In this document: positions 51,655 through 59,275 of the stretch, piece by piece
Layout of the letters: each line of letters opens with the position of its first letter
How positions within the stretch are numbered: position 1 is the stretch's first letter
Source of the DNA: JADKCZ01 sp963786945
Lineage (GTDB): Bacteria > Myxococcota > Myxococcia > Myxococcales > Anaeromyxobacteraceae
Direction: 5' to 3'
Length of the DNA: 64,000 nucleotides
Assembly (NCBI GenBank): GCA_963786945.1
Contig: CAWBAO010000003.1
Location: 310,001-374,000, forward strand
Program-made: the position numbers and the translations under genes
Notes under the pieces: model-generated
The model's database searches: none
Seen by the model: only the letters and a program-made list of their open reading frames with translations
Told to the model about the DNA's origin: nothing

Positions 51655-51687
51655 GGCCCCGGGCGGCGGCGCACCGCCCCCGGGGCC
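51655..51687. terminator. strong hairpin between convergent PII and antiporter genes
   Basis: GGCCCCGGGCGG pairs with CCGCCCCCGGGGCC around a 7-base loop with a two-base bulge. It occupies the 75-base space between two converging genes and could terminate both. Confidence 0.55.
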
Positions 51688-51714
51688 CTCCTGCCTCGAA
51701 CCACCCCGCCCCGT

Positions 51715-52944
51715 TCAGGTGGGGGCGCGGACCCCGGCCGTGCCGCCGAGCCGCCACCGCAGCAGCGGCGGCGTCAGGACCGTGGTCAGCAGCACCATGG
51801 CCACCACCGCGGCGAACTCCCCCGCCGAGAGCAGCGGCTGGCCGTCGAGCTTCAGCGTCAACCCCATGCCGGCGAAGATCAGCCCCACCTCGCCGCGCGG
51901 GATCATCCCCAGCCCGACCGCGAGCCGGTCGGCGCCGCGGGTCACCACCGCCAGCCCGCAGGCCTGCTTGCCGACGATGGCCGCGGCGGTGAGCGCCAGC
52001 GCCAGCAGCACGGAGCCGCCGGCCAGCTCCTGGAGCTTCACCTGGGCGCCCATGTGGACGAAGAAGAGGGGCACCAGCACCGAGGAGAGCGGCATGAGCA
52101 GGTCCTCGAGCCGGTCCCCCTCGGGCAGCAGCTCGCCGAAGGGGACGCCCTCCAGCACCAGGCCGGCCGCGAAGGCCCCCACGATGGGGGCCAGCCCCAC
52201 CACCTCGGCCGCCCAGGCCAGCGCGAAGCAGGTCACCAGCGCCGAGGTGAAGATCACCCCCTTGCCGTGGAGGCGGGAGGCCAGCCGGAAGAGGCGCGGC
52301 GCCAGGGCCCGCCCCGTCACCAGCGCGCCGACGATGAAGAGCACCGCCTTGGCGGTGACCAGCCCGGCGCTGGCCCAGGCCCCGCCACTGGAGGCGGCGG
52401 CGCCGCCACCGGCCAGCCCCGCCATCACCGCCAGCACGATCAGCCCCATGACGTCGTCGATGACGGCGGCGCCGAGGATGATCTGCCCCTCCGGCGTCGC
52501 CACCCGGCCGAGATCGGTGAGCACGCGGGCGGTGATGCCGACCGAGGTGGCGCAGAGCGTGGCGCCGAGGAAGAGCGCCGAGAACCAGTGGTGGTCGGGG
52601 AGCAGCCACCGCCCGACCAGGAAGCCCAGGGCCATCGGCACCACCACGCCGATGGTGGCCACCAGCAGCGCCGAGAGCCCCACCTTCATGAGGTCGGCCA
52701 GCCGGGTGGCCAGCCCGACCTCGAAGAGCAGCAGGATGACGCCCAGCCCGGCCAGGGCCTCCACCGTGGTGTCGGTGGCCACGTAGGCCAGCCCGCCGAC
52801 GCCGAGCAGCGGCAGCGCGCCGATGGCCACCCCCGCCAGCAGCTCCCCCAGGACCGCGGGCTGGCCGAGGCGCTCGGCCAGGGCGCCGCCCAGCTTGGCG
52901 GCCACCAGGAGGGCGACGAGCGCGACGAGGAGGGAGGAGATCAT
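51715..52944 (-). CDS. cation:proton antiporter (CPA2/KefB-like), transport domain only
   Basis: 409 residues, about 12-13 helices, CPA2 family: LLVALVALLVAAKLGGALAERLGQPAVLGELLAGVAIG, LLLFEVGLATRLADLMKVG, the ion-binding ATLCATSVGITARVLTDLG and GAAVIDDVMGLIVL (Asp pair of CPA2), and IPRGEVGLIFAGMGL. No C-terminal TrkA-N/RCK domain, so it is the transport module only (Na+/H+ or K+/H+). It lies between amtB and the PII gene, in the same direction as amtB. Confidence 0.9.
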   Translation of the reverse strand: MISSLLVALVALLVAAKLGGALAERLGQPAVLGELLAGVAIGALPLLGVGGLAYVATDTTVEALAGLGVILLLFEVGLATRLADLMKVGLSALLVATIGVVVPMALGFLVGRWLLPDHHWFSALFLGATLCATSVGITARVLTDLGRVATPEGQIILGAAVIDDVMGLIVLAVMAGLAGGGAAASSGGAWASAGLVTAKAVLFIVGALVTGRALAPRLFRLASRLHGKGVIFTSALVTCFALAWAAEVVGLAPIVGAFAAGLVLEGVPFGELLPEGDRLEDLLMPLSSVLVPLFFVHMGAQVKLQELAGGSVLLALALTAAAIVGKQACGLAVVTRGADRLAVGLGMIPRGEVGLIFAGMGLTLKLDGQPLLSAGEFAAVVAMVLLTTVLTPPLLRWRLGGTAGVRAPT

Positions 52945-52981
52945 GCGCGGGGTCCTCGGGACGGCGTGGGCCGAACGGGGT

Positions 52982-53025
52982 GCGGCGAGGCGACCCGGGA
53001 CGGGCTCCCGGGTGCGCCTCGCCGC
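52982..53025. terminator. 19-base-pair hairpin downstream of amtB
   Basis: GCGGCGAGGCGACCCGGGA pairs with TCCCGGGTGCGCCTCGCCGC with one bulge and a 5-base loop. It lies 26 bases after the amtB stop and 38 bases before the antiporter start, so it probably separates the two transcripts. Confidence 0.55.
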
Positions 53026-53050
53026 GTGGTCCGGCCCGGGCCGGGGTGGG

Positions 53051-54451
53051 CTACTTCAACGCCTGCGTGCCGCTCTCGGTGTTGTAGCCGTAGACGCCCA
53101 TCTCGGGGACGTCCAGGCCGGCGACCTCCTCCTCGGCCGAGGGGCGCATCTTGACGACCTTGCCGAGCAGCCAGAACGAGATCCCGGCCAGGGCGCCGAC
53201 GTAGACGATGTTGGCGAGCACCCCGATGACCTGGGCGTAGAGCTGGCCGGCGTTGCCGTAGAAGAGGCCGGCCACCGTCCCCTTCACCCCGTTGAGCCCG
53301 TCGCCGTACTTGCCGTTGGCGAAGAGGCCGACCGAGAGCACGCCGAAGGCGCCGTTGACGCCGTGGACCGCGATGGCGCCCACCGGGTCGTCGATCTTGA
53401 GCTTGCTGTCGATGAAGACCGCCGCCACCACCACCAGGACGCCGGCGATGGCGCCGATGAGGAGCGCCGCCCAGCTGTCGACGAAGGCGCAGGGGGCGGT
53501 GATGGCCACCAGGCCGGCCAGCATGCCGTTGGCGAGCCAGGACGGATCCGGCTTGCCGAACTTCCAGGTGGTGAAGAGGTAGGCCGCGAAGGCGCCGGAG
53601 GCGGAGGCCAGCATGGTGTTGACGGCCACGATGGCCAGCTGCCCGTCGGTGCCGGCCAGCGTCGAGCCGGCGTTGAAGCCGAACCAGCCGAAGGCCAGGA
53701 TGAAGGTGCCGGTCATGACGTAGGCGACGTTGTGCGGCGGGATGGGGTTGATGCGGCCGTCCGAGGTGTACTTGCCGATGCGGGGCCCGAGGATCCTGGA
53801 GGTGACGATGGCGATCACCCCGCCGGTCATGTGCACCACCGAGCTGCCGGCGAAGTCGACGTGCCCGTGGCCGAGGCCGAAGTTGGCACCCAGGGTGGAG
53901 AGCCAGCCGCCGCCCCAGACCCAGTTGCCGTAGACCGGGTAGATGATGGTGGCGATGACGAAGGAGAAGAGCACGAAGTGCGTGATCTTCCAGCGCTCGG
54001 CCAGCGCGCCGGTCGGGATGGTGCAGGTGGTGTCCATGAACACCATCTGGAAGAAGAACATGGTGGCCACGGCCGGCGTGAACATCGACGGCGGGAGCAT
54101 GAAGCCGCTGGTGCCGAAGAGGCCGAAGTCCTTGCCGAAGAGGTTGACGGTGAACTCGGCGCTGGCCTTGAGCATCTCCTCGCCGCCGAAGGTCGCCATC
54201 GGGCCCATGCCGCCCATCTGCAGGCCGAAGCCGACGAAGTAGAAGCCGAGGATGCCGATGGCGTAGACGAAGAAGTTCATGCCCATGGTGTGGGCCATGT
54301 TCTTGGCCCGCGTCAGGCCGGTCTCGACCAGCGCGAAGCCGGCCTGCATGAACATGACCAGGGCGCCGGCCAGGATCGTCCAGACCATGTTGAGGCCGAC
54401 CTGCGTGTCCGCGACGCTCTTCGCGACTTCGGTGATCGTGGGATCTGCCAT
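53051..54451 (-). CDS. amt: ammonium transporter
   Basis: 466-residue Amt/Rh channel with 11 membrane helices. No cleavable signal; a hydrophilic stretch of ~20 residues precedes helix 1 (TILAGALVMFMQAGFALVETGLTRAKNMAHTMGMNF). The Phe gate and twin-His pore regions are visible in FAGSSVVHMTGGVIAIV and AVHGVNGAFGVLSVGLF, together with NPIPPHNVAYVMTGTFILAFGWFGFNAGS. The C-terminus ends with a cytoplasmic tail (EMGVYGYNTESG) that in family members contacts PII. A sigma-54-like element lies 85-100 bases upstream. Confidence 0.95.
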   Translation of the reverse strand: MADPTITEVAKSVADTQVGLNMVWTILAGALVMFMQAGFALVETGLTRAKNMAHTMGMNFFVYAIGILGFYFVGFGLQMGGMGPMATFGGEEMLKASAEFTVNLFGKDFGLFGTSGFMLPPSMFTPAVATMFFFQMVFMDTTCTIPTGALAERWKITHFVLFSFVIATIIYPVYGNWVWGGGWLSTLGANFGLGHGHVDFAGSSVVHMTGGVIAIVTSRILGPRIGKYTSDGRINPIPPHNVAYVMTGTFILAFGWFGFNAGSTLAGTDGQLAIVAVNTMLASASGAFAAYLFTTWKFGKPDPSWLANGMLAGLVAITAPCAFVDSWAALLIGAIAGVLVVVAAVFIDSKLKIDDPVGAIAVHGVNGAFGVLSVGLFANGKYGDGLNGVKGTVAGLFYGNAGQLYAQVIGVLANIVYVGALAGISFWLLGKVVKMRPSAEEEVAGLDVPEMGVYGYNTESGTQALK

Positions 54452-54535
54452 CTCTCATCTCCTCCTGGGGTGACGTCGTTGTCGGTGGCGTCGAGCGGGG
54501 CCGGGCCGCGCGCGAGTCGTTCGGGAGGGACTGGT

Positions 54536-54551
54536 TGCAGCGGGCGTGCCG
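54536..54551 (-). promoter_or_regulatory. -24/-12 (sigma-54) type promoter for amt
   Basis: Minus strand CGGCAC-GCCCG-CTGCA, with invariant GG and GC 10 bases apart; two T-to-C changes from TGGCAC-N5-TTGCA. Predicted start near 54524, leader ~73 bases. Confidence 0.55.
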
Positions 54552-54668
54552 AAGCCGGAAGCGCCCTCCGGGCGTGCTTTGGCGCTCGCATCGGCCGATC
54601 TGGCCGGCGCGCGGGCAACCGCGTGCCCGGTTCACGGGCAGGGGGCGGCGGGGCGGGGCGGGGCGGCG

Positions 54669-56129
54669 CTAGCCCAGCAGGGCCAGCAGGTCCTGCTTGA
54701 TGGTGGCGCGGGTGGCCTCGTCCGGAGCGGCGCCCAGCGCGCGCTCCAGCGTCTCGGCCGCCTTGCGGCGGAAGCCCTTCTCCTCGTACAGCGCCGCCAG
54801 GGCCCGCAGCGACGGCAGGTGGCCGGGCCGGAGCTCGGCCGACTTCTCGAAGGCCGTCATGGCGCTGAAGGCCTCGCCCGCCGAGCGCAGCGTCCGGGCC
54901 AGCAGGGCGTGGGCCTCCGCCGAGTAGGGATCGGCGGCGATGGCCGCCTCGAAGGCCGCCCGCGCCTCGGGGAGCCGGCTGGCCAGCAGCAGCTCCTTGC
55001 CGCGCTCCACCTCGGCCGTCGCGGCCGCGCCGTCGCCGCGGGGACGGCTGGCGGTGGCCTCCAGCACGGCGTCGATCCGTCTCAGCACGTCGTCGAAGCG
55101 GAACGGCTTCTCGATGTAGTCCTCGGCGCCGTAGGTGTCGCGGGCGTCCTGGGCGAAGCGCCAGCCCCGGTAGATGGCCGTCATCATGATGACCGGCACG
55201 TACCGGGAGCGCGGCGACGCCTTGATCTGCTGGCAGGCCTCGAAGCCGTGCACCTTGGGGAGCATGGCGTCGAGCAGGACCAGGTCCGGGACCAGCGCCT
55301 CGGCCTTGGCCACGGCCTCGGCCCCGTCGGCGGCGGTCTCCACGGCGTAGCCGTGCTTCTCCAGCGAGCGCTGCAGCAGCAGCCGGATCTCCGGCTCGTC
55401 GTCGACCACCAGCACGGTGCGCCGGCCGGCCGGCCGCACCTCGATGGGCACCTCGGCGGGCACCTCGGCGAGCACCTCGGCGGGCGCCACGCTGGGCGCC
55501 TCCAGGGGCGCCGGCGGTGCGGCCTCCGGCGCCACGTCCTCGAGCGGGGTGAGGATCTCCTCCTCGCCCAGCGGCGTGGCCTCCACCTCGAGGATGATGT
55601 CCTCGGAGATCTCGACCTCCACCTCGGCGCTCGGCACCACCGCCGCCAGCAGCGGCGGCAGCCCGGGCCCGGCGGCGTGGCCGCGCCAGACCTCCTCCCC
55701 CCGCTCGCGCGCGTCGTAGGCCTCGCCGATGGCCTGGTGGAGCGCGAAGTCGACGGCCACGTAGGCGGAGACCTCGCGCCCGGAGACGAAGCGGACCTCG
55801 GAGAGGAGCCGCTGGTCGTTGGGCGAGACCATGGCCAGGTGGAGCCGCCCGCCCTCGTCGGAGACCGGGAGGATCAGGTCGTTCTCGGCCACCGCCCGCG
55901 GCACCAGCGCGAGCAGCGACAGGTCGAGGATGGAGCGGGAGAGGTCCACGCCCGGGCCGCCCTGCTGCTCGGCCAGGCCCTCGACCAGGAGGGCCTCGTC
56001 GACGCCCAGCTTGAGCAGCCGCGAGCAGAGCCGCTCGCCGGCCGCCTTGGCCTCGCCCCAGGCGCGGTCCACCATCGCCTGGGTGGTGGCCCCGCGCTGA
56101 ACCAGGATCGTGCCGATGGGGACGGCCAT
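54669..56129 (-). CDS. MshEN (GspE N-terminal)-response regulator-TPR protein
   Basis: 486 residues in three parts. N-terminal MshEN/GspE-N-like domain (VPIGTILVQRGATTQAMVDRAWGEAKAAGERLCSRLLKLGVDEALLVEGLAEQQG), which in other proteins can bind c-di-GMP. An acidic Pro/Ala/Glu linker (about 165-230). A receiver domain RTVLVVDDEPEIRLLLQRSLEKHGY with phospho-Asp in LVLLDAMLPKVHGFE and EKPFRFDDVLRRI. Then TPRs (ASRLPEARAAFEAAIAADPYSAEAHALLARTL ...). No DNA-binding domain, so output is by protein contact. Starts 5 bases after the XRE-cupin stop, same strand. Confidence 0.88.
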   Translation of the reverse strand: MAVPIGTILVQRGATTQAMVDRAWGEAKAAGERLCSRLLKLGVDEALLVEGLAEQQGGPGVDLSRSILDLSLLALVPRAVAENDLILPVSDEGGRLHLAMVSPNDQRLLSEVRFVSGREVSAYVAVDFALHQAIGEAYDARERGEEVWRGHAAGPGLPPLLAAVVPSAEVEVEISEDIILEVEATPLGEEEILTPLEDVAPEAAPPAPLEAPSVAPAEVLAEVPAEVPIEVRPAGRRTVLVVDDEPEIRLLLQRSLEKHGYAVETAADGAEAVAKAEALVPDLVLLDAMLPKVHGFEACQQIKASPRSRYVPVIMMTAIYRGWRFAQDARDTYGAEDYIEKPFRFDDVLRRIDAVLEATASRPRGDGAAATAEVERGKELLLASRLPEARAAFEAAIAADPYSAEAHALLARTLRSAGEAFSAMTAFEKSAELRPGHLPSLRALAALYEEKGFRRKAAETLERALGAAPDEATRATIKQDLLALLG

Positions 56130-56134
56130 GGCCC

Positions 56135-56800
56135 CTACCCGACGGTGTCCGCGTAGGTCATCACCAGGAACATCACCGCGTCCCGGTCGCCCCGGTTGCG
56201 GTAGACATGGGGCACGTCGGCCTCGAAGACGATGGCGTCGCCGGCGTCGAGCGGCTCGCGCCGGCCCGAGACCTCGATCTCCACCTGCCCCTGCGCCACC
56301 ACCAGGTTCTCGGTGGTGCCCGGGTTGTGGGCCTCGGCCTTCTCCACCCCGCCCGGCCGCACCGTCAGCTGGTAGAACTCCACCCGCCTCGGGGAGTCGA
56401 AGGGGAAGAGGGCCCGCGAGCTGAAGGTGCCGTCGTGGCTGGTGAGCAGCTTGGCCTGCGAGGCCCGCAGCACGTGGAGCCCGCCCTCGCTGCGCGCGCT
56501 GATGAGGCCGGAGAAGGGGACGCCCAGCGCCGAGGCGATCTTCCAGAGCACGTTGATGGTCGGCGCGCTCTGCCCCAGCTCGATCTGGCCGAGCATGGCG
56601 CGCGAGACCCCCGAGAGCTTGGAGAGCTTCTCCAGCGAGAGCCCGCGCTGGCCCCGCAGCCGCCGCAGGTTGGCGCCGACCACGGGCGTCAGGTCGGTGG
56701 CGCTGCCGGGGGTGTCGCGGTGCTCCGGGGCCACCGACTCCGGCTCCGGGGCGGCCCGGCCACGCCCCTTCCTCGTGCCGCCGTCGCGCGTGCTCTTCAT
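56135..56800 (-). CDS. XRE-family regulator with cupin sensor domain (SutR/PuuR-like)
   Basis: 221 residues: an N-terminal Cro/C1 HTH (VGANLRRLRGQRGLSLEKLSKLSGVSRAMLGQIELGQSAPTINVLWKIASALGVPF) and a C-terminal cupin (VEFYQLTVRPGGVEKAEAHNPGTTENLVVAQGQVEIEVSGRREPLDAGDAIVFEADVPHVYRNRG). This is the SutR/PuuR architecture; E. coli SutR is linked to sulfur utilisation. A copy of the sulfur-gene operator (TCCGTTACAACAGA, 56814-56827) lies just upstream, consistent with autoregulation. Upstream TTGACA on the minus strand at 56833-56838 might be its -35, but no good -10 follows. The MshEN-REC-TPR gene is downstream. Confidence 0.88.
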   Translation of the reverse strand: MKSTRDGGTRKGRGRAAPEPESVAPEHRDTPGSATDLTPVVGANLRRLRGQRGLSLEKLSKLSGVSRAMLGQIELGQSAPTINVLWKIASALGVPFSGLISARSEGGLHVLRASQAKLLTSHDGTFSSRALFPFDSPRRVEFYQLTVRPGGVEKAEAHNPGTTENLVVAQGQVEIEVSGRREPLDAGDAIVFEADVPHVYRNRGDRDAVMFLVMTYADTVG

Positions 56801-56813
56801 GGTCCGGGACTTT

Positions 56814-56827
56814 TCCGTTACAACAGA
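56814..56827 (+). promoter_or_regulatory. operator candidate at XRE-cupin regulator
   Basis: TCCGTTACAACAGA, 11 of 14 positions identical to the cysK site TCCGTTATAGCGGA, 14 bases upstream of the regulator start. It is followed by GTTG-T-CAAC (56831-56839). Confidence 0.5.
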
Positions 56828-56831
56828 CGGG

Positions 56832-57857
56832 TTGTCAACGCGTCTCCCCCTCCCCGGTGGACCCTGGCGGCTGACCCTGGTCACCGATCCGGACGACTGC
56901 AACCTCGCCTGTGACATGTGCGAGTGCGGCCGGGCGCTGCGCCAGCCCGGACCTGGACGGACGCCGCGCCGGATGGACCCGCGGCTGGCGACCGACCTGC
57001 TGGCCGAGCTCGGGGCCGGGACCCTGCGGGAGGTGATCCCCTCCACCCTGGGCGAGCCGCTCCTCTGGGCCGGGCTGGAGGCCCTCGTCGACGCCTGCGC
57101 CGCCCACCGCGTCCGGCTCAACGTCACCACCAACGGCACCTGGCCGGGGCGCGGGAGCCGCCGCTGGGGGGAGCGGCTGGCGCCGGTGGCCAGCGACGTC
57201 AAGATCTCCTGGAACGGGGCCACCGCCGCCACCGCCCAGGCGATCATGGCCGGGCTCGACTTCGCGGCCGCCGTCGAGGGGGTGCGGGGCTTCGCCTCGG
57301 CGCGCGACGAGGTGGCGCGGCGGACCGGGCACCGCTGCCGCCTCTCCTTCCAGGTGACGGCGCAGGCCGGCAACGTCGACGAGCTGGGGGCGCTGGTGGC
57401 GCTGGCGGCCTCGCTCTCGGTCGACCGCGTCAAGGTGAACCAGCTCCAGCCGCGCGTCCCCGCCCTCGAGGCCCGCGCCCTCCCGGCGAGCGAGGCCGGC
57501 CGGGCCAGCTGGGGCCGGGCGGTCGAGGCCATGCGGCGCAGCGCGGCCGAGGCGGCCGCCGCGGGCCGGCCCATCGAGCTGGAGAACGTGACCCCCTTCC
57601 CGCCGCCGGGCGCCGCGCCGGCGCCGCCCCGCCCCTGCCCGTTCCTGGGGCGGGAGGCGTGGGTGCTGGCCGACGGGAGGTTCGCGCCCTGCCCCCACCC
57701 GGCGGCGTGGCGCGGCGAGCTGGGCGACTTCGGCGGCGTGGGGGCCCGGCCGCTCCTCGACATCTGGGGAGGCCCGGCCCTGGCCCGCCTCGCCACCGGC
57801 CGCCAGGACCACCCGCTGTGCCAGGGCTGCCCGCTGCGGCGCCCCGGCGGCGCCTGA
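56832..57857 (+). CDS. radical SAM protein with SPASM-like C-terminus
   Basis: About 341 residues. The [4Fe-4S]-SAM motif CNLACDMC (Cys23, Cys27, Cys30; C-x3-C-x2-C) follows RLTLVTDPDD. The barrel contains GEPLLW and LNVTTNGTW motifs. The C-terminus has CPFLGREAWVLADGRFAPCPHP and HPLCQGCPL, a SPASM-like auxiliary cluster pattern typical of peptide- or protein-modifying radical SAM enzymes. Start is uncertain: TTG at 56832 is used, while ATG at 56799 (overlapping the divergent regulator start) is the alternative. The next gene, 48 bases on, encodes a cysteine-ladder protein, a plausible substrate. Confidence 0.85.
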   Translation: MSTRLPLPGGPWRLTLVTDPDDCNLACDMCECGRALRQPGPGRTPRRMDPRLATDLLAELGAGTLREVIPSTLGEPLLWAGLEALVDACAAHRVRLNVTTNGTWPGRGSRRWGERLAPVASDVKISWNGATAATAQAIMAGLDFAAAVEGVRGFASARDEVARRTGHRCRLSFQVTAQAGNVDELGALVALAASLSVDRVKVNQLQPRVPALEARALPASEAGRASWGRAVEAMRRSAAEAAAAGRPIELENVTPFPPPGAAPAPPRPCPFLGREAWVLADGRFAPCPHPAAWRGELGDFGGVGARPLLDIWGGPALARLATGRQDHPLCQGCPLRRPGGA

Positions 57858-57870
57858 CGGCGCCAGCAGT

Positions 57871-57899
57871 TTCACTTCCCGCCCGAACCGGGGCAGGAT
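57871..57899 (+). promoter_or_regulatory. promoter of cysteine-ladder gene
   Basis: TTCACT (57871-57876), 17-base spacer, CAGGAT (57894-57899), with the ATG 6 bases later. Suggests a leaderless transcript of its own in addition to readthrough from the radical SAM gene. Confidence 0.45.
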
Positions 57900-57905
57900 C
57901 GCGCG

Positions 57906-58388
57906 ATGGCCGCCCCCCGAGCGCCGACCCCACCCGCCCCGCCCCCATCGCCCGACCAGCTCGACCGCCGCGGCTTCGACGCCGCCCTCCAGGCGCTGCT
58001 CGACGCCCACGCCGGGAGCGCCGAGAACCCGGGCTCGGTCCGCTGCGAGCGGTGCCGCGCCTGCGTCGCCTGCATGTTCTGCAGCGACTGCGAGGCCTGC
58101 CACCGCTGCACCCACTGCACCGGCTGCCGCGCCTCCTCGCACCTCACCCACTGCCACGACTGCGCCGGCTGCCACGACAGCGCCTACTGCGAGCGCTCGG
58201 AGAACTGCGCCGGCGCCTCCTACCTGGTGCTCTGCCGTGACTGCTCCGACTGCACCTACTGCTTCGGCTGCGTCGGGCTGGCCCGGAAGGACTTCCACAT
58301 CCTCAACCGCCCGTACACCCGCAGCGAGTACTTCCGCATCATGGACAAGCTGCGCGGCGTGCTGGGCCTGCCCACGGGGCGGCGATGA
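57906..58388 (+). CDS. cysteine-ladder protein (20 Cys in CxxC periodicity), function unknown
   Basis: 160 residues. After a Pro-rich start and a short helix (DQLDRRGFDAALQALLDAH), residues 47-122 hold 20 cysteines. The first ten occur exactly every third residue (CERCRACVACMFCSDCEAC and onward to CTGC), then the pattern loosens (HCHDCAGCHDSAYC) and tightens again (CRDCSDCTYCFGC). A Cys-free conserved-looking tail follows: VGLARKDFHILNRPYTRSEYFRIMDKL. No signal peptide. Could bind multiple metal or Fe-S centres, form a beta-solenoid with a Cys ladder, or be a radical SAM substrate. Overlaps the M23 peptidase gene by 4 bases (ATGA). Confidence 0.75.
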   Translation: MAAPRAPTPPAPPPSPDQLDRRGFDAALQALLDAHAGSAENPGSVRCERCRACVACMFCSDCEACHRCTHCTGCRASSHLTHCHDCAGCHDSAYCERSENCAGASYLVLCRDCSDCTYCFGCVGLARKDFHILNRPYTRSEYFRIMDKLRGVLGLPTGRR

Positions 58389-59275
58389 TCGGCCCGCTGC
58401 TGCTGGCCCTCGTCCTGGCGGTCCCCTCGGCGCTGGTGGCGCCGGACGTGGCCCGCCCCGGCGACGCCGTGCTCGTCGCCGTGGAGGACGCCGACGCCCT
58501 GCCCTCCGGCTCGCTGGCGGGGCGCCCGCTCCGCTTCTGGCCGGCCGGCGAGCGGCGCTGGCTGGCGGTGGCGCCGCTCCCCATCGAGGCGGTGCCCGGC
58601 CCGGCGGCGGTGGAGGTGAGCGCCGACGGGCTCCCGCTGGCCCCGCCCCTCGAGCTCTCGCCTCCCGGCTTCGCCACCACCACGCTGTCGGTCCCGCCCA
58701 GGTTCCTCGAGCCGCCGCCGTCCGCCAGGCGCCGCATGGCGCTCGACCAGGAAGCGCTCAAGAAGGCCTGGGACCAGCCCTTCGGCCCGCCCCGGCTGTC
58801 CGGGCCGCTCACGGTGCCGCTCGACGTCGAGCCCTCCAGCCGCTACGGCGACCAGCGGGTCTACAACGGCAAGACCGAGGGCGTGCACTACGGGCTGGAC
58901 CTGCCCGGCGCCACGGGCGAGCCGGTCGGCGCCGCGGGCGCTGGCGAGGTGGTGCTGGCCCGCGACTGCTACATGTCGGGGAACACCGTGATCCTCTGGC
59001 ACGGTGCCGGCGTCTTCACCGCCTACTTCCACCTCTCGCGCATGGAGGTGAAGGCCGGCGACCGGGTCGGGCGGGGCCAGCGGATCGGGCGGGTCGGCTC
59101 CACCGGCCGCTCCACCGGCCCCCACCTCCACTGGGGCGTCAAGGTGGACGGGCTCTGGGTCGATCCGCGCTCGGCCACCCGGCTGGACCTCGCCGCCGGC
59201 GATCTCAGCGCCCTGCCGTCGCCCCACGCACCACGGCCGCCATCAGGGCCTGGAGCCGCGGCGCCGCCGCGATGA
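58385..59275 (+). CDS. M23-family (LytM/DUF-type) metallopeptidase, exported
   Basis: 296 residues, N-terminal signal peptide (MIGPLLLALVLAVPSALVAP). After a beta-rich N-domain (to ~115) the M23 catalytic domain shows GVHYGLDLPG (His168, Asp172 zinc ligands), AYFHLSRM (His216) and TGPHLHWGVKVDG (His247 and zinc ligand His249), so it is an active-type LytM peptidoglycan endopeptidase, not a degenerate one. Overlaps the cysteine-ladder gene by 4 bases and the convergent inositol monophosphatase by 71 bases. Confidence 0.92.
   Translation: MIGPLLLALVLAVPSALVAPDVARPGDAVLVAVEDADALPSGSLAGRPLRFWPAGERRWLAVAPLPIEAVPGPAAVEVSADGLPLAPPLELSPPGFATTTLSVPPRFLEPPPSARRRMALDQEALKKAWDQPFGPPRLSGPLTVPLDVEPSSRYGDQRVYNGKTEGVHYGLDLPGATGEPVGAAGAGEVVLARDCYMSGNTVILWHGAGVFTAYFHLSRMEVKAGDRVGRGQRIGRVGSTGRSTGPHLHWGVKVDGLWVDPRSATRLDLAAGDLSALPSPHAPRPPSGPGAAAPPR

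Noticed and set aside
54614..54630. Second -24/-12-like element (GGGCACG-CGG-TTGC) upstream of amt on the minus strand
   Set aside because: GG and GC are one base too close (9 rather than 10 between them), a spacing that sigma-54 does not tolerate.
56799..56831. ATG at 56799 as start of the radical SAM gene
   Set aside because: Would overlap the divergent regulator's start codon and include the operator; not excluded, but TTG at 56832 leaves a normal-length N-terminus.
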